Shown piece by piece: positions 5,793 through 16,311 of a stretch of 28,473 bases of DNA. The stretch covers positions 13,994-42,466 of the forward strand of contig DBRI01000012.1 in assembly GCA_002306295.1 (NCBI GenBank), given 5' to 3'. Every line of letters starts with the position of its first letter. The stretch's first letter is position 1. The position numbers and the translations under genes are program-made. The notes under the pieces were generated by a model. The model was not told the origin of the DNA. It searched no databases and saw only the letters and a list, made by a program, of their open reading frames with translations. The stretch comes from Patescibacteria group bacterium UBA1372. Lineage in GTDB: Bacteria > Patescibacteriota > Microgenomatia > UBA12405.

Positions 5793-8700
5793 TGAGGCTG
5801 CCTAAAAAAAGATTTTATAAAAAAGTAATTAAAAAAGTAACGGTAGTTGCTTTGATTTTTTTGTATTTAACCCCTTGGAATCTTGCCTATGCACTAGTAG
5901 AGACTACACACACTCTTCCAACTGATACTTCTTTTAATACCGAGGGCTACAGTGACGATACTAGTAATGTAACGGTATCAAACACTGAAGTAAGACTAAA
6001 CATAAAAGAAGATTGGTGGAATGAAGACTACCAATACAAAAGAGCAATAACCATTAGAAACATAGGAACAACAGCAAGTCTCTCTAGTGGTACACCCATA
6101 CAAGCTACAATTGATTTAACAAGTCTAGGGCTTGGTACTACTAAACTACAAACTGACCTAGATGATCTAAGAGTAGTTTATTCAGTAGGAGCAACACACA
6201 CAGAACTAGCTAGATCTTACTTTCTTGATACTGGAACCACCTCTGTGGCAACCATTACTTTTCCACTACAAACAGAACTTGGTATAGGAGCAACTAATAC
6301 TAACTATTCTATTTACTATGGCAATACCCAAGCTAGCTATACTGGTAACTCTGGCTATAACTTTGAAAGGGATGGAGATGATGCTACGGCTACCCTTGTC
6401 TGTCCTTTTAATGGCTCAACTACTTGTGTTGATGGAGAAACACCATCAACTGAAACTGGAGCTATACGTTACTCTGGACAAACAGGCTCGGCACTAATTT
6501 TAGATGGAGTAAACGATGGAGTAACTTTTGCTTCAAGTAGTTTTAGTTGGCAGAGACCGAATATAACACAAGAAGCTTGGATAAAGCTTAACAAATCAGG
6601 TCAGAGTTTAGGGCTTATCGGTAATTCTTCGTATTGGGTTGGCATGTTACTTTCCAATGGTTCTATTCAGAGTCAAATTAGATTTAGTAACTGGGATTCA
6701 CTGTATTTGTATGGACCATCTTTGAGTATAAATACTTGGCATCATATTGCCGTATCTGTTGACTCAACATTGGCCAGATTATATGTTGATGGGACATTGA
6801 GAGATTCAGGGAGTACCGTTGGTAAAACTCTTGGTGCATCTCAGCAATCGTTTGAAATCAGAAATGGTTCATATTTAATTGACGAAGTACGTGTTTCAGA
6901 CGTAGCAAGATATACTTCAAACTTTACTCCTCAAACTATACCCTTTGCTCCGGACTCTAATACTAAACTATTACTACATTTTGACGAAAATGGTGATGAT
7001 CCAAGGAATAGTGGTAAAGCCATAGATAGTAGTGGTAATGGTAATGATGGGACGATAAATGGAGCTAAGTACACAGAAGGAATAGTAGCAGCTCAAAACA
7101 ACCCAGGACATAATGGAGTGTTTGTAGAAGAAGGCACGACAAATCTAATTACCAATCCTTCTTTTGAAAATAGTACATCCTACAACACAGGTTGGAAATC
7201 TGACTACTTTAACTACGATCAAGATTCGGTTACCTTTACTCCAAATGTAGCTAAACGAAATAGTGCCGGACCGTTTGCTGCTGGAGTGTTACCTCAAGGC
7301 AATCTTGATGCTGGTGGGACAGGGGATATGATCATGGGAGCAGAGGGAACGCAGATTAAAAGTCAGTTCTATTCTACTTTTGATCCATATCAAGGAAGTA
7401 TTGTTTTGTGGGTAACACCAGAGTGGGACGGGGATGATGGTAAAAAACACATTTTGACCAATCCAAGAGAGGGAACCAATGTTGATGTTTTGTATAAACA
7501 CACAGACAATAAACTGTATTGGGATATGGGTTGGCAAGATTTGGTTTCTGTAGACGTTTCCGATTGGCAAGCAGGAGACACTTATCTGGTTACGGCCAGA
7601 TGGGATAGAAGAAACTATATTAAGGATGATAAATATTTGAGTATAAGTGTCGGTGACACCCATAGTTATGCAAGAACAATCATTAAAGGGCTTGTGTATG
7701 GTAACGCTAGAAGAATAGTTGGGAATGATGCCACTGGAGCATATCCAGCCAATGCCATTATCGAAGGTCTGACTATCTACCGTCGGCCGTTGTGGGATGG
7801 GGAGTATGGTATAGATGTAGGCAATGGAGATGAGATAGCCCAGATTTATAATTCCGGTACTGGTAAAGATCCGACTTTGGTAACTGGTAGCTGGGATGTA
7901 GTGTTTGCATTACCTACAAATGCATCAACTGGTTCTCTTGGAGTTGGAGGAACAGGTCAGGCTTGGAGTCATCCACATGCAAGTAATGTACTTTATACTG
8001 ATACTACTAATACTGGTGGATTTATGATGGGAGGAGATGCAAAGACTGATGGTTGGAGGCAAAACCATTGGAGTCAAGCATATGGAACAGGTACTACAAC
8101 ATTTACACCAAATGTATCAAAGAGAAACAGTGCAGGACCTTTTGCACAAGGGGTGATGGTGGGAGGTGCTGGAGAGACCCACGCTTCTGGAGACGGGATA
8201 TTTTCTAGTTTAGGTAGTAGGATAAGTAGTTATTTTTATTCTAATTTAGATGGAGAGCAAGGAAGTGTAGTGTTTTGGGTAACACCGGAATGGAATGGAA
8301 ATGATGGTCAAGAGCATTATCTATTTGAATTTAGTGATGATACAGTACCAAGGCATGCTTTATATAAATCAAGTGATGGTTACTTAGCTTATAAGACTAA
8401 GCATGGCGGTACTGTACTTGGTCCTAATATTTCTGCCTGGAGTGCTGGCGAAACGCATAATGTAGTTTTTAGTTGGGATCACGATAATGGAATCAATGCA
8501 AGCAGTAATGAATTGAGATTCAGTGTAGATAATGAACATACCTTTAATAATGATGATGTAGACATTAGTATAAACGGTGTTAGGGTTGGCTATGGAAGTG
8601 GTACTGCTAGAGCTAATGCAATAATTGAGGGGTTCACAATTTATCGTCGGCCTTTGTTTGACGGCACTTATGGAATTGATGTTGGTAATGGAGATGAGAT

Positions 8701-11700
8701 AGAACAAATATATAATAGTGGATCAGGGAGAGATCCAACTTTGGTAACAGGAAGTTGGGATGTAGTGTTTGCACTGCCAACTAATGCAGCAGGCGGGTCA
8801 CTTGGAGTTGGAGGTACTGGTCAAGCTTGGAGCCATCCACATGCAAGTAATGTACTTTATACTGATACTACTAATACTGGTGGATTTATGATGGGAGGAG
8901 ATGCAAAGACTGATGGTTGGCAAGCATTATCTACAACAAGTGCTCCAAATAGTTTAATGCAGGATTTAAAAGCTTTTTGGAAGATGAATGAGGCAAGTGG
9001 AACAAGATATGATAGTGTTGGAACTAACCATTTATTAGATAATAATACAGTTGGATCGTTTGCTGGGGTTATTGGTATTGGGTCAAGTTTTGTAGACGAA
9101 CAAAACGAATCTTTAACAATTGATGATAATGATGATTTGAGTGTGGATGGTGAGCAAGATTTTTCTATTTCTACTTGGTTTAATATAGATGGCAATGAAG
9201 GTTGGACTGCGTTATTGGGGAAATTTAGCGGTAGTTGGGCTAGTGCTGTTGAATATGCTTTGAGGAGAGAAAATGGTAGTGGAAAATTAGGCTTTTTAGT
9301 TTCAAATGGCGTGGGCACAACGTTGGTTGTTTCGAATAGTGTGATTAGTTTAGGTTCTTGGCATCATGTGATTGTATCAAGAGATACGACAGCTGGATTG
9401 TTAAATATGTATTACGATGGTGTCGGTTCATCAATAGCGTATAGTGATGATATTGCTGAAACTTCGGAAAAGTTTAGAATTGGAGGGAAGGCATCGGGTT
9501 TTGACGATTCTGATGTTTTAATTGATTCGGTAGGTCTGTGGAAAAGAGTATTAACCGATGGAGAAAGAACCGCTTTATACAATTCGGGAAATGGTCTTGA
9601 ATATCCATTTGTGTTACCTCTAGCATCATCTGAAAAAATCTATGGTGGAGGATATAAATGGACTAGTAATGATTACAATCAGGGAATTGGGTATACACTA
9701 AACAATTTAACTGCTGGACAAAATTATGTAGTTAGGGCTTTAGCAAATTCGGGTGATGGAGTAGGACAACCAAAGATATTTATATATGACAATACCAATG
9801 GTCATGATATTACCAGCTTTGTAGGTACTACAGCTTCAACTCGTACAGATCCTGATGTAATGCTATTTACTTTCGAACTTCCAACAGTAGCCAGATACGC
9901 AAGTGATCCAAATTATAGCTGGGTAGCAAGTGACACTACTTCTATTACTGTAAAACTAGTAAATGCTAGTAACACTGGAGAAGTACATTTTCATCAGGTA
10001 GAACTACTTGAGAATTTAATTGATAATCCGAGTCTGGAGGTAGGGTCGAGTGCTACTGGACCATGGATACCGAGTGGTTGGGCCAATTCAGGCATTGATA
10101 CGGGAGACTCTACTAAGGAGCAATCAGTTGTATATAGCGGCAATGCTTCATTTAAGATAATACCTCCCACTAAGGGAGAATATATTACAAACAGTATGGA
10201 TAGTTACTATCGTATTGGCTCCTTTTACTCTTTTGGTGCGTTTTACTACGGTGCGGCAACTTTAGGTCCTCATATTTTAGAAAGACAAGATAATTCATCC
10301 GATGTACTTGTAAGCAAGACGGGGGGTGCGTACTGGAGTCATTATCCAGTTATTGCTCGATATGGAGGAAATGTTTTTAAGAGAGTAATTTCTATGGGTA
10401 GTAATACTAGTACACATTATACAGATGATTTTTATCATTTTGCTCTTACCCCCGTTTCTCTGACCGTTACCCCTTCAACTTTAACTAACTCTACAGAAAC
10501 AACAGGGGTACGAGTAGATGGAGCAGATGTGCATACAGAAGTAGTAAACAGTAACGAGATACTAGTAAATAGGGGCACAATAAAATTCACGTTTACACCA
10601 AGACACTCCTTTGATATTGGTAGTTCTTTTGGAGTAGCAAACCCTGTAATCATGCATGCTTATGAGGATGCTAACAATTACATTAAATTACATAAGTCTG
10701 ACAGTACCACTCTACAACTAGTTGCTATGATAGGGGGAACACAAGTAGGAGTAGGCTGGACTAATCCAACTCTTAACTCTGGTACTAGTTATCCCATGAT
10801 TATCTCTTATGAATCGGGAGGTTCGCTTCGACTAAATGTATCCGGCACTGATGTAGGTACTACAACAATTAGTGTAGGTACAACCTTTAGTACAGTACCC
10901 TCTACCATCTATTGGGGAACAGACAATGGAGGTGGAGGATCTAATCCATATGATGGTACATATCTAACAAACTCTGGTAGTTACTCTGTGTCTGCTTTAG
11001 CTACTACTGACAAAATATTTTCTGGAGGTTACAAAACAGTTTCAGATGGAGCAGTACAAGGAATAGGTTATACACTAGCTAATTTAACTGCTGGAGCTGA
11101 TTATGTAGTCAGGGCTTTAGCTCATTCTGATTCTACATCTGTCCCAAAGATACAGATCTGGGATCTAACCAACAATCACGAACTAACATCTCTAACTGGT
11201 ACTAACACTTCAACTAGAACTGATCCAGATACCCTTATCTTTACCTTTGAACTACCAACAGTAGCAAGGTATGCATCTGATCCTAATTACTCATGGGTAA
11301 GCTCTGATACTACTTCTATTGAAGTAAGACTTCTAAATACTCAAACTTCTGGCACTGCTTATTTTCATCAAGTAGAAGTACTACCCAACTTAGTTGATAA
11401 TCCATCTTTGGAGGTGGGCTCAACTGCTACAGGACCATGGATACCAAGCGGGTGGTCTACTGCTGGTGCTGGTCCTTTTACTTCAGGGTCTGTTATTAAA
11501 GATACAGATAACAAAGTGTCTGGTGCTTGTTCTGTTTATGTAGATGCTGGTTTTAATAACGGTATAAGATCGGGTGGTCTTGCTTTGGCTTTAGGGAAAT
11601 ATGTTGGAACTGGATATCGTTATAAAGTGGATAGTGGGAGCTACTTAAGAGACTTAAGTTGGAATCAAGAAAATCAACATCAGCCAGCAGGATCATATTT

Positions 11701-14700
11701 TGACTATAGTTTGAATAATACCTCCTGGTCTACAAAACATTATATTTCTAGAACGAGACTTGCTAACAGTAGTAACCATACTTTTTACACACAAAATTCT
11801 AATGGTTTAAATATCGACGATTCTTATTACATACAGCTTTCTGATGTTTCTTTGACTGTTGCTCCAGCATCAGAGGCTAATAGTACAGAAAGTACAGGTT
11901 TGAGAGTGGATGGGGCGGATACGGCTGTACAGACTGTAAGCGGGTTGAGTGTGGATAGAGGAAAAATTAAATTTAAATTTACACCTAGACATAATCAAGC
12001 AGCCATGAGAAGCATCGGTGAAACCATTCCATATATTGCAGAGTTTTATGTTCATTCTGAAAATAGAGATAATCCGACAAATAGAGTTTATTTAGAAATA
12101 CTAAACTCAACCTTAATTAGATTTAATCATAGATCAAATTGGGTTAATCATTTAACGGGTGGTTGTGACTTGGCTTCACCTTTTGTGGGTGGTCAGACTT
12201 ATGATATGCAATATTTCTACGACGCTAATGCAGATACAGCTACTTTATCAATAGATGGAACTACAGTGTGTACTCTATCGGCTTCTTTTGATAATTTTTC
12301 TAATGCAATAGATAGAGTTTCCTGGGGGCAAGATGCTCAAGGAGGCAGGCAAATAGATGCTACTTTTTCTAACTTCGTTGCCCTAACCCCTACAGAAAAC
12401 ACCTCTTCTCCTTACTACCACTTTGGTTCTAAATCTCTAAAGCTAGTTAATAGTGGATCTATGTCTGATCAATATACAATTGATGTGGGAGCAACTAATA
12501 CTAATACCCTGTCAGCTTATGTCTATGATGGGACAACTGGAAATGTGGGAGGAGTAGTAAGTGATATTGTGGCTCAACTTTTCTATAACAACAGTGCAGT
12601 TGGTACCACCTATACAGACCAAGGTGGAGGTTGGTGGAGGTTAACAGGAAGTGTAACTGGCATTGGTACTACAGTTGGTGCTGGAGTAGAGGTAAAAGCA
12701 GGCAAGACTGTTTATGTAGATGGGGTACAGCTAGAGCAAAAATCTTTTGCAACTACTTATGCTGATGGAAACTTGGGTGTAGGCTACTCTTGGACTGGAA
12801 CAGCAAATGAGAGCAGAAGTTATCGGACAGCAGTAGATATGGGATTTTCAAGCACAAATAATATAAATAGTAGTGCTGGGACAATTATTTTGTGGACGAA
12901 ATATGATAAGTTAAGCGGCAACCAGACTTTTTATAGATCCAATAGTGATAGCTATTTTTTGTTTAGGACTAATAATGGGATTCTACAAGTTCAAAGTGGT
13001 AATGGTGGGTATAATGATCTGGGTAGTACTTTAGTTCTAAATCAATGGAATCATGTAGCTTTAACATGGGGGAACTCGGAGATGAAATTATACCTTAATG
13101 GAGTTCTTGATAGTGAAGGGGCTGGTAGTCCACCTAATATTAGTGGAAATTTTTCTCTTGGAGGAACCAATGGTACAGAGTTAATTAATGGTACGATTTC
13201 AGATTTCCGTATCTTTGACAAAGCTCTAACTGAAACTGAGGTAGCTTCTCTTTACTACACTGGTTTAACTACCCACTCTAAAGCAGATGAAGAAGTAGAT
13301 AGGTATAGAGCAAGTGGAACTTATACATCTTCAGTAATGGATCTGGGGAATAATGGAGAGTGGGGAGCAGTACCACTTTCAATTGGAGCAACAGTCAACA
13401 CAGGGATTGGAGAAACGGTTAGTTACTTAACTAGAACTTCGGCTGACAATTCAACTTGGGGGGATTGGGTAAATGTGGGAGTGGGTGGAAGTATCGGGTC
13501 TCAACCTTTAAGGTATCTACAGCTTAAGGCTGAACTAAGTAGTTCAACTGATGAATCCCAAACACCAGAACTAAACTCGATGGTAGTAAGTTATGTAGGC
13601 GATGCAACAGCTCCACTAAATCCGTCGACTCAAGCGACAGGATACTCTGCGGGGGTGGGCACAACAGAATTAACATCTGGTACTAGTAACTGGTATAACT
13701 ATCCAACCCCTTACTTTAGTATTCCAGCTGGTTCAGATCCTGCAGCCACTGGCCAATCAGGCTCTGGAGTTGATGGATACCACATCCTATTAACTCAGGA
13801 TGTAGGAGCCACACCTACTTCTAACCTAGCTTCTGATTGTTATGCTTGGGTAGATGATAGCGACGGTGAGTCTGGGGGAGCTATACAAGTAGGAGAGGGG
13901 GATCTATCAAGTTGTACTTTAACTAACGGCACTTACTATCTACTAATACAGACTAAGGATAATTCAGGAAACATTGCAACACCCTCTCAACTATTTACCT
14001 ACCAATTTGATTCAAGTAATCCAGTAGCTCCTACTACAGTTAGTTCTACTACGGTAGGCTATAGTGCCACTAATCAATTTGATTTCTTCTGGCCTCAAGC
14101 AACCGACTCAGGGCCAGCAGGGATAGCTGGATACGAATACAAGACAGGATCAACAGATAGCGAAGATCCCTTTTCCAACTGGCAATACACTACTAGTACT
14201 GGTGCAACAAACGTTGCTGCTTACACTGAGGGACAGAATTTTTTCTATGTTAGATCAGTTGATAAGGCGGGAAACCGATCAGCAACCACTACAAATCTTG
14301 GCGTTTCTCCTTTCTACTACAATGCTTCAGCTCCAACTGCACCTAGAAACATAGTTATTACTCCTTCGACTACTTCAACTAGTCCAGCATCAAGCAATGT
14401 CTTTAGTGTGACTTGGGATAAACCAGAAAGTTACTCTGGAGAGATTGCTAAGTACTACTATTGTGTAAATTGCACCCCTTCAGCTACTACCATGACGGAA
14501 ACGACATCTTCCGAAACTGTTAATAGAGCTTTAAGTAATCTAGCTCTAGCTACTCAGCAAGGCAAAAACACCTTCTATCTAGTAGCAGAGGACAATAACA
14601 TCAATACTGAAACTGGAGCAGGCAATCGAAACTTTGAAGCCTACAACTCAGTTGACTTCTATGCTTCAACAACGGCACCTGGAGCACCAACAAATCTAGT

Positions 14701-16282
14701 GGTAACTGATGCCTCTGATAGAAGCAACTCAATTTGGAGATTAACTCTAACTTGGGTGGAGCCAACAACTAGCACTGATTTAAGTAGATACGATGTTTAT
14801 AGATCAACTGATAATAGTAGTTATACTAAGCTAGGTGAGGTAAGTTCAACGGCTTATACGGATACAGGTTTGACACAATCGACTACTTACTACTACAAAG
14901 TCTATTCGGTTGATAGTGCAGGGTCGAATTCTTTGGCTTCTGTTATCGTCAGTCTAGCTCCTGAGGGCAGATACAATGAGCCGCCAATGGCAGGAGGAGC
15001 GCCTTTGGTATCAGCTGGCTCAACTACGGCCATTTTAACTTGGACGACTTCCAGACCAGCTTTTGGAACGGTGGAGTATGGAAAAACATCTAATTATGGA
15101 TCGGCGGCTTCGGAAACTACTTCTAGCACAGTGCACACGGTTAAACTGACAGGCTTGGCTTCGGGAGAGGCTTATCACTATAGAGTTCAGAATTTGGATG
15201 ATTCATCTTTAGTAGGTTATGAACGTGGAGAGGCTTATAGCTCAGACTATACTTTTACCACCTTAAATTCAGCAGAGATTAGTGAAATTGTAGTAAAAGA
15301 TGTGGGGTTAGACTTTGCAATTATTAGCTGGATTACCAGGACGACTTCATCTTCTGAGGTGGTTTATGGAAAAACATTAGATTATGGTTCAAAGGTAACA
15401 GTATCAACGGCGGCTGATGAAACTGAGCATATAGTACAGTTAGAGGATTTGGAGCATTCAACCACTTACCATTTTAAGATTAAGGGGGTGACGGTGGATG
15501 GGGATGATATTGAATCTCAAGATATTAGTTTTGATACTGTAGCTTTTCCCAAAATTAATGCCTATGTAGTTAAAACAGATCAGAGTACAGGAGGAACAAC
15601 AGTGGCAGCAGCCTGGACAACTAACAAGGAAACGACCTCAGTGATTTCTTATCAAAGGGCCGAGTTAGTGGATAATAGTCTGGATATTGGTAGATTAGAG
15701 CAGATGTCTCAGGCGGAGTTAGCTAGGCTAAAGATAAAGTTGGTAGGAGATGAAGAAGAGGTAGCCAGCAATGATCTAAAAATAGAACACTTGCTAAGAG
15801 TTGGCTCTCTGGATGATGGATCAGTATATGTATTAAGGCTTAAAGGCAGGGATGAAAAAGGGAATGAAATAGTAGGTGATCCTATTCGTTATGTTACTGG
15901 TAAAGATACCAGAGCACCGGTTGTTAGTAATTTGGCAGTTGAATCACAGATGAGTGGATCAGGAGCTGATTCAAAAGCACAAATTATAGTATCTTGGGAA
16001 ACAGATGAAGAAGCTAGTTCACAGGTAATCTATGGTCAGGGAACAGGCTCTGATTATCCACAATCAACTACCGAAGACAAATCCAAAAAGACAAGACATA
16101 TAGTAGTTATACGTGACCTAGATCCTAATACCTCATACCACCTTAAAGTGGTGTCTAAAGATGCTATGGATAATCCATCTTACTCTGAAGATATTATCGC
16201 TGTGACACCAACCACATCCGAATCAGCATTAGATATAGTGTTGACACAGCTTGAAGATATATTTGGTTTTCTTAGGATGTAA
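5792..16282 (+). CDS. Giant secreted multidomain protein (DUF2341, LamG, Fn3), probable adhesin
   Basis: This single 3,496-residue frame begins with a signal peptide: a basic start, then a hydrophobic core at about 17-35 ending near AYA. Next is DUF2341 (about 74-180, WWNEDYQYKRAITI...SIYYGNTQASY). LamG/ConA-like folds lie at about 227-390, 1055-1270 and 2327-2493, with WHHIAVSVD, WHHVIVSRD and WNHVALTWG signatures. Two related concanavalin-like units are at about 477-756 and 769-1045. Two jelly-roll, carbohydrate-binding-like units, each ending NPSLEVG...GPWIPSGW, are at about 1280-1430 and 1740-1890. From about 2610 to the end are Ig/Fn3-like domains (AYHYRV, TYYYKVYSVD). No LPXTG motif, C-terminal membrane segment or catalytic motif is visible. 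It probably binds glycans or host surfaces. An ABC transporter pair follows immediately. Confidence 0.85.
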   Translation: MRLPKKRFYKKVIKKVTVVALIFLYLTPWNLAYALVETTHTLPTDTSFNTEGYSDDTSNVTVSNTEVRLNIKEDWWNEDYQYKRAITIRNIGTTASLSSGTPIQATIDLTSLGLGTTKLQTDLDDLRVVYSVGATHTELARSYFLDTGTTSVATITFPLQTELGIGATNTNYSIYYGNTQASYTGNSGYNFERDGDDATATLVCPFNGSTTCVDGETPSTETGAIRYSGQTGSALILDGVNDGVTFASSSFSWQRPNITQEAWIKLNKSGQSLGLIGNSSYWVGMLLSNGSIQSQIRFSNWDSLYLYGPSLSINTWHHIAVSVDSTLARLYVDGTLRDSGSTVGKTLGASQQSFEIRNGSYLIDEVRVSDVARYTSNFTPQTIPFAPDSNTKLLLHFDENGDDPRNSGKAIDSSGNGNDGTINGAKYTEGIVAAQNNPGHNGVFVEEGTTNLITNPSFENSTSYNTGWKSDYFNYDQDSVTFTPNVAKRNSAGPFAAGVLPQGNLDAGGTGDMIMGAEGTQIKSQFYSTFDPYQGSIVLWVTPEWDGDDGKKHILTNPREGTNVDVLYKHTDNKLYWDMGWQDLVSVDVSDWQAGDTYLVTARWDRRNYIKDDKYLSISVGDTHSYARTIIKGLVYGNARRIVGNDATGAYPANAIIEGLTIYRRPLWDGEYGIDVGNGDEIAQIYNSGTGKDPTLVTGSWDVVFALPTNASTGSLGVGGTGQAWSHPHASNVLYTDTTNTGGFMMGGDAKTDGWRQNHWSQAYGTGTTTFTPNVSKRNSAGPFAQGVMVGGAGETHASGDGIFSSLGSRISSYFYSNLDGEQGSVVFWVTPEWNGNDGQEHYLFEFSDDTVPRHALYKSSDGYLAYKTKHGGTVLGPNISAWSAGETHNVVFSWDHDNGINASSNELRFSVDNEHTFNNDDVDISINGVRVGYGSGTARANAIIEGFTIYRRPLFDGTYGIDVGNGDEIEQIYNSGSGRDPTLVTGSWDVVFALPTNAAGGSLGVGGTGQAWSHPHASNVLYTDTTNTGGFMMGGDAKTDGWQALSTTSAPNSLMQDLKAFWKMNEASGTRYDSVGTNHLLDNNTVGSFAGVIGIGSSFVDEQNESLTIDDNDDLSVDGEQDFSISTWFNIDGNEGWTALLGKFSGSWASAVEYALRRENGSGKLGFLVSNGVGTTLVVSNSVISLGSWHHVIVSRDTTAGLLNMYYDGVGSSIAYSDDIAETSEKFRIGGKASGFDDSDVLIDSVGLWKRVLTDGERTALYNSGNGLEYPFVLPLASSEKIYGGGYKWTSNDYNQGIGYTLNNLTAGQNYVVRALANSGDGVGQPKIFIYDNTNGHDITSFVGTTASTRTDPDVMLFTFELPTVARYASDPNYSWVASDTTSITVKLVNASNTGEVHFHQVELLENLIDNPSLEVGSSATGPWIPSGWANSGIDTGDSTKEQSVVYSGNASFKIIPPTKGEYITNSMDSYYRIGSFYSFGAFYYGAATLGPHILERQDNSSDVLVSKTGGAYWSHYPVIARYGGNVFKRVISMGSNTSTHYTDDFYHFALTPVSLTVTPSTLTNSTETTGVRVDGADVHTEVVNSNEILVNRGTIKFTFTPRHSFDIGSSFGVANPVIMHAYEDANNYIKLHKSDSTTLQLVAMIGGTQVGVGWTNPTLNSGTSYPMIISYESGGSLRLNVSGTDVGTTTISVGTTFSTVPSTIYWGTDNGGGGSNPYDGTYLTNSGSYSVSALATTDKIFSGGYKTVSDGAVQGIGYTLANLTAGADYVVRALAHSDSTSVPKIQIWDLTNNHELTSLTGTNTSTRTDPDTLIFTFELPTVARYASDPNYSWVSSDTTSIEVRLLNTQTSGTAYFHQVEVLPNLVDNPSLEVGSTATGPWIPSGWSTAGAGPFTSGSVIKDTDNKVSGACSVYVDAGFNNGIRSGGLALALGKYVGTGYRYKVDSGSYLRDLSWNQENQHQPAGSYFDYSLNNTSWSTKHYISRTRLANSSNHTFYTQNSNGLNIDDSYYIQLSDVSLTVAPASEANSTESTGLRVDGADTAVQTVSGLSVDRGKIKFKFTPRHNQAAMRSIGETIPYIAEFYVHSENRDNPTNRVYLEILNSTLIRFNHRSNWVNHLTGGCDLASPFVGGQTYDMQYFYDANADTATLSIDGTTVCTLSASFDNFSNAIDRVSWGQDAQGGRQIDATFSNFVALTPTENTSSPYYHFGSKSLKLVNSGSMSDQYTIDVGATNTNTLSAYVYDGTTGNVGGVVSDIVAQLFYNNSAVGTTYTDQGGGWWRLTGSVTGIGTTVGAGVEVKAGKTVYVDGVQLEQKSFATTYADGNLGVGYSWTGTANESRSYRTAVDMGFSSTNNINSSAGTIILWTKYDKLSGNQTFYRSNSDSYFLFRTNNGILQVQSGNGGYNDLGSTLVLNQWNHVALTWGNSEMKLYLNGVLDSEGAGSPPNISGNFSLGGTNGTELINGTISDFRIFDKALTETEVASLYYTGLTTHSKADEEVDRYRASGTYTSSVMDLGNNGEWGAVPLSIGATVNTGIGETVSYLTRTSADNSTWGDWVNVGVGGSIGSQPLRYLQLKAELSSSTDESQTPELNSMVVSYVGDATAPLNPSTQATGYSAGVGTTELTSGTSNWYNYPTPYFSIPAGSDPAATGQSGSGVDGYHILLTQDVGATPTSNLASDCYAWVDDSDGESGGAIQVGEGDLSSCTLTNGTYYLLIQTKDNSGNIATPSQLFTYQFDSSNPVAPTTVSSTTVGYSATNQFDFFWPQATDSGPAGIAGYEYKTGSTDSEDPFSNWQYTTSTGATNVAAYTEGQNFFYVRSVDKAGNRSATTTNLGVSPFYYNASAPTAPRNIVITPSTTSTSPASSNVFSVTWDKPESYSGEIAKYYYCVNCTPSATTMTETTSSETVNRALSNLALATQQGKNTFYLVAEDNNINTETGAGNRNFEAYNSVDFYASTTAPGAPTNLVVTDASDRSNSIWRLTLTWVEPTTSTDLSRYDVYRSTDNSSYTKLGEVSSTAYTDTGLTQSTTYYYKVYSVDSAGSNSLASVIVSLAPEGRYNEPPMAGGAPLVSAGSTTAILTWTTSRPAFGTVEYGKTSNYGSAASETTSSTVHTVKLTGLASGEAYHYRVQNLDDSSLVGYERGEAYSSDYTFTTLNSAEISEIVVKDVGLDFAIISWITRTTSSSEVVYGKTLDYGSKVTVSTAADETEHIVQLEDLEHSTTYHFKIKGVTVDGDDIESQDISFDTVAFPKINAYVVKTDQSTGGTTVAAAWTTNKETTSVISYQRAELVDNSLDIGRLEQMSQAELARLKIKLVGDEEEVASNDLKIEHLLRVGSLDDGSVYVLRLKGRDEKGNEIVGDPIRYVTGKDTRAPVVSNLAVESQMSGSGADSKAQIIVSWETDEEASSQVIYGQGTGSDYPQSTTEDKSKKTRHIVVIRDLDPNTSYHLKVVSKDAMDNPSYSEDIIAVTPTTSESALDIVLTQLEDIFGFLRM
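7970..8056 (+). repeat. 87-bp identical repeat, copy 1 (in giant gene)
   Basis: Identical base for base to 8834-8920 (864 bp apart). It codes for the end of each ConA-like unit (SHPHASNVLYTDTTNTGG...). The flanking unit sequences are only similar, so this patch reflects recent gene conversion or duplication. Confidence 0.9.
8834..8920 (+). repeat. 87-bp identical repeat, copy 2 (in giant gene)
   Basis: Second copy of the 7970-8056 sequence, in the same reading frame, ending at the same ...DGW residues before the reading diverges. Confidence 0.9.
9630..10080 (+). repeat. Jelly-roll-like protein repeat, copy 1 (codon-diverged)
   Basis: It codes for GGYK...GIGYTL.NLTAG..YVVRALA...FELPTVARYASDPNYSWV...NPSLEVG, and is repeated at about 11010-11460. 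An 18-residue stretch is identical between copies, but many codons differ, so this duplication is old. Confidence 0.8.
11010..11460 (+). repeat. Jelly-roll-like protein repeat, copy 2 (codon-diverged)
   Basis: Second copy of the 9630-10080 unit. Leucine and serine codons are shifted (CTA, TCT) relative to copy 1. Both copies end in GPWIPSGW and lead into a related downstream module with ESTGLRVDGAD or ETTGVRVDGAD. Confidence 0.8.
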
Positions 16283-16311
16283 ATTACTAATAAAAATGTT
16301 TAAATGAATAG

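Noticed and set aside
5792..16282. CRISPR or tandem-array interpretation of repeats in the giant gene
   Set aside because: The repeats are in-frame protein domains hundreds of bases long with no regular short repeat-spacer pattern.
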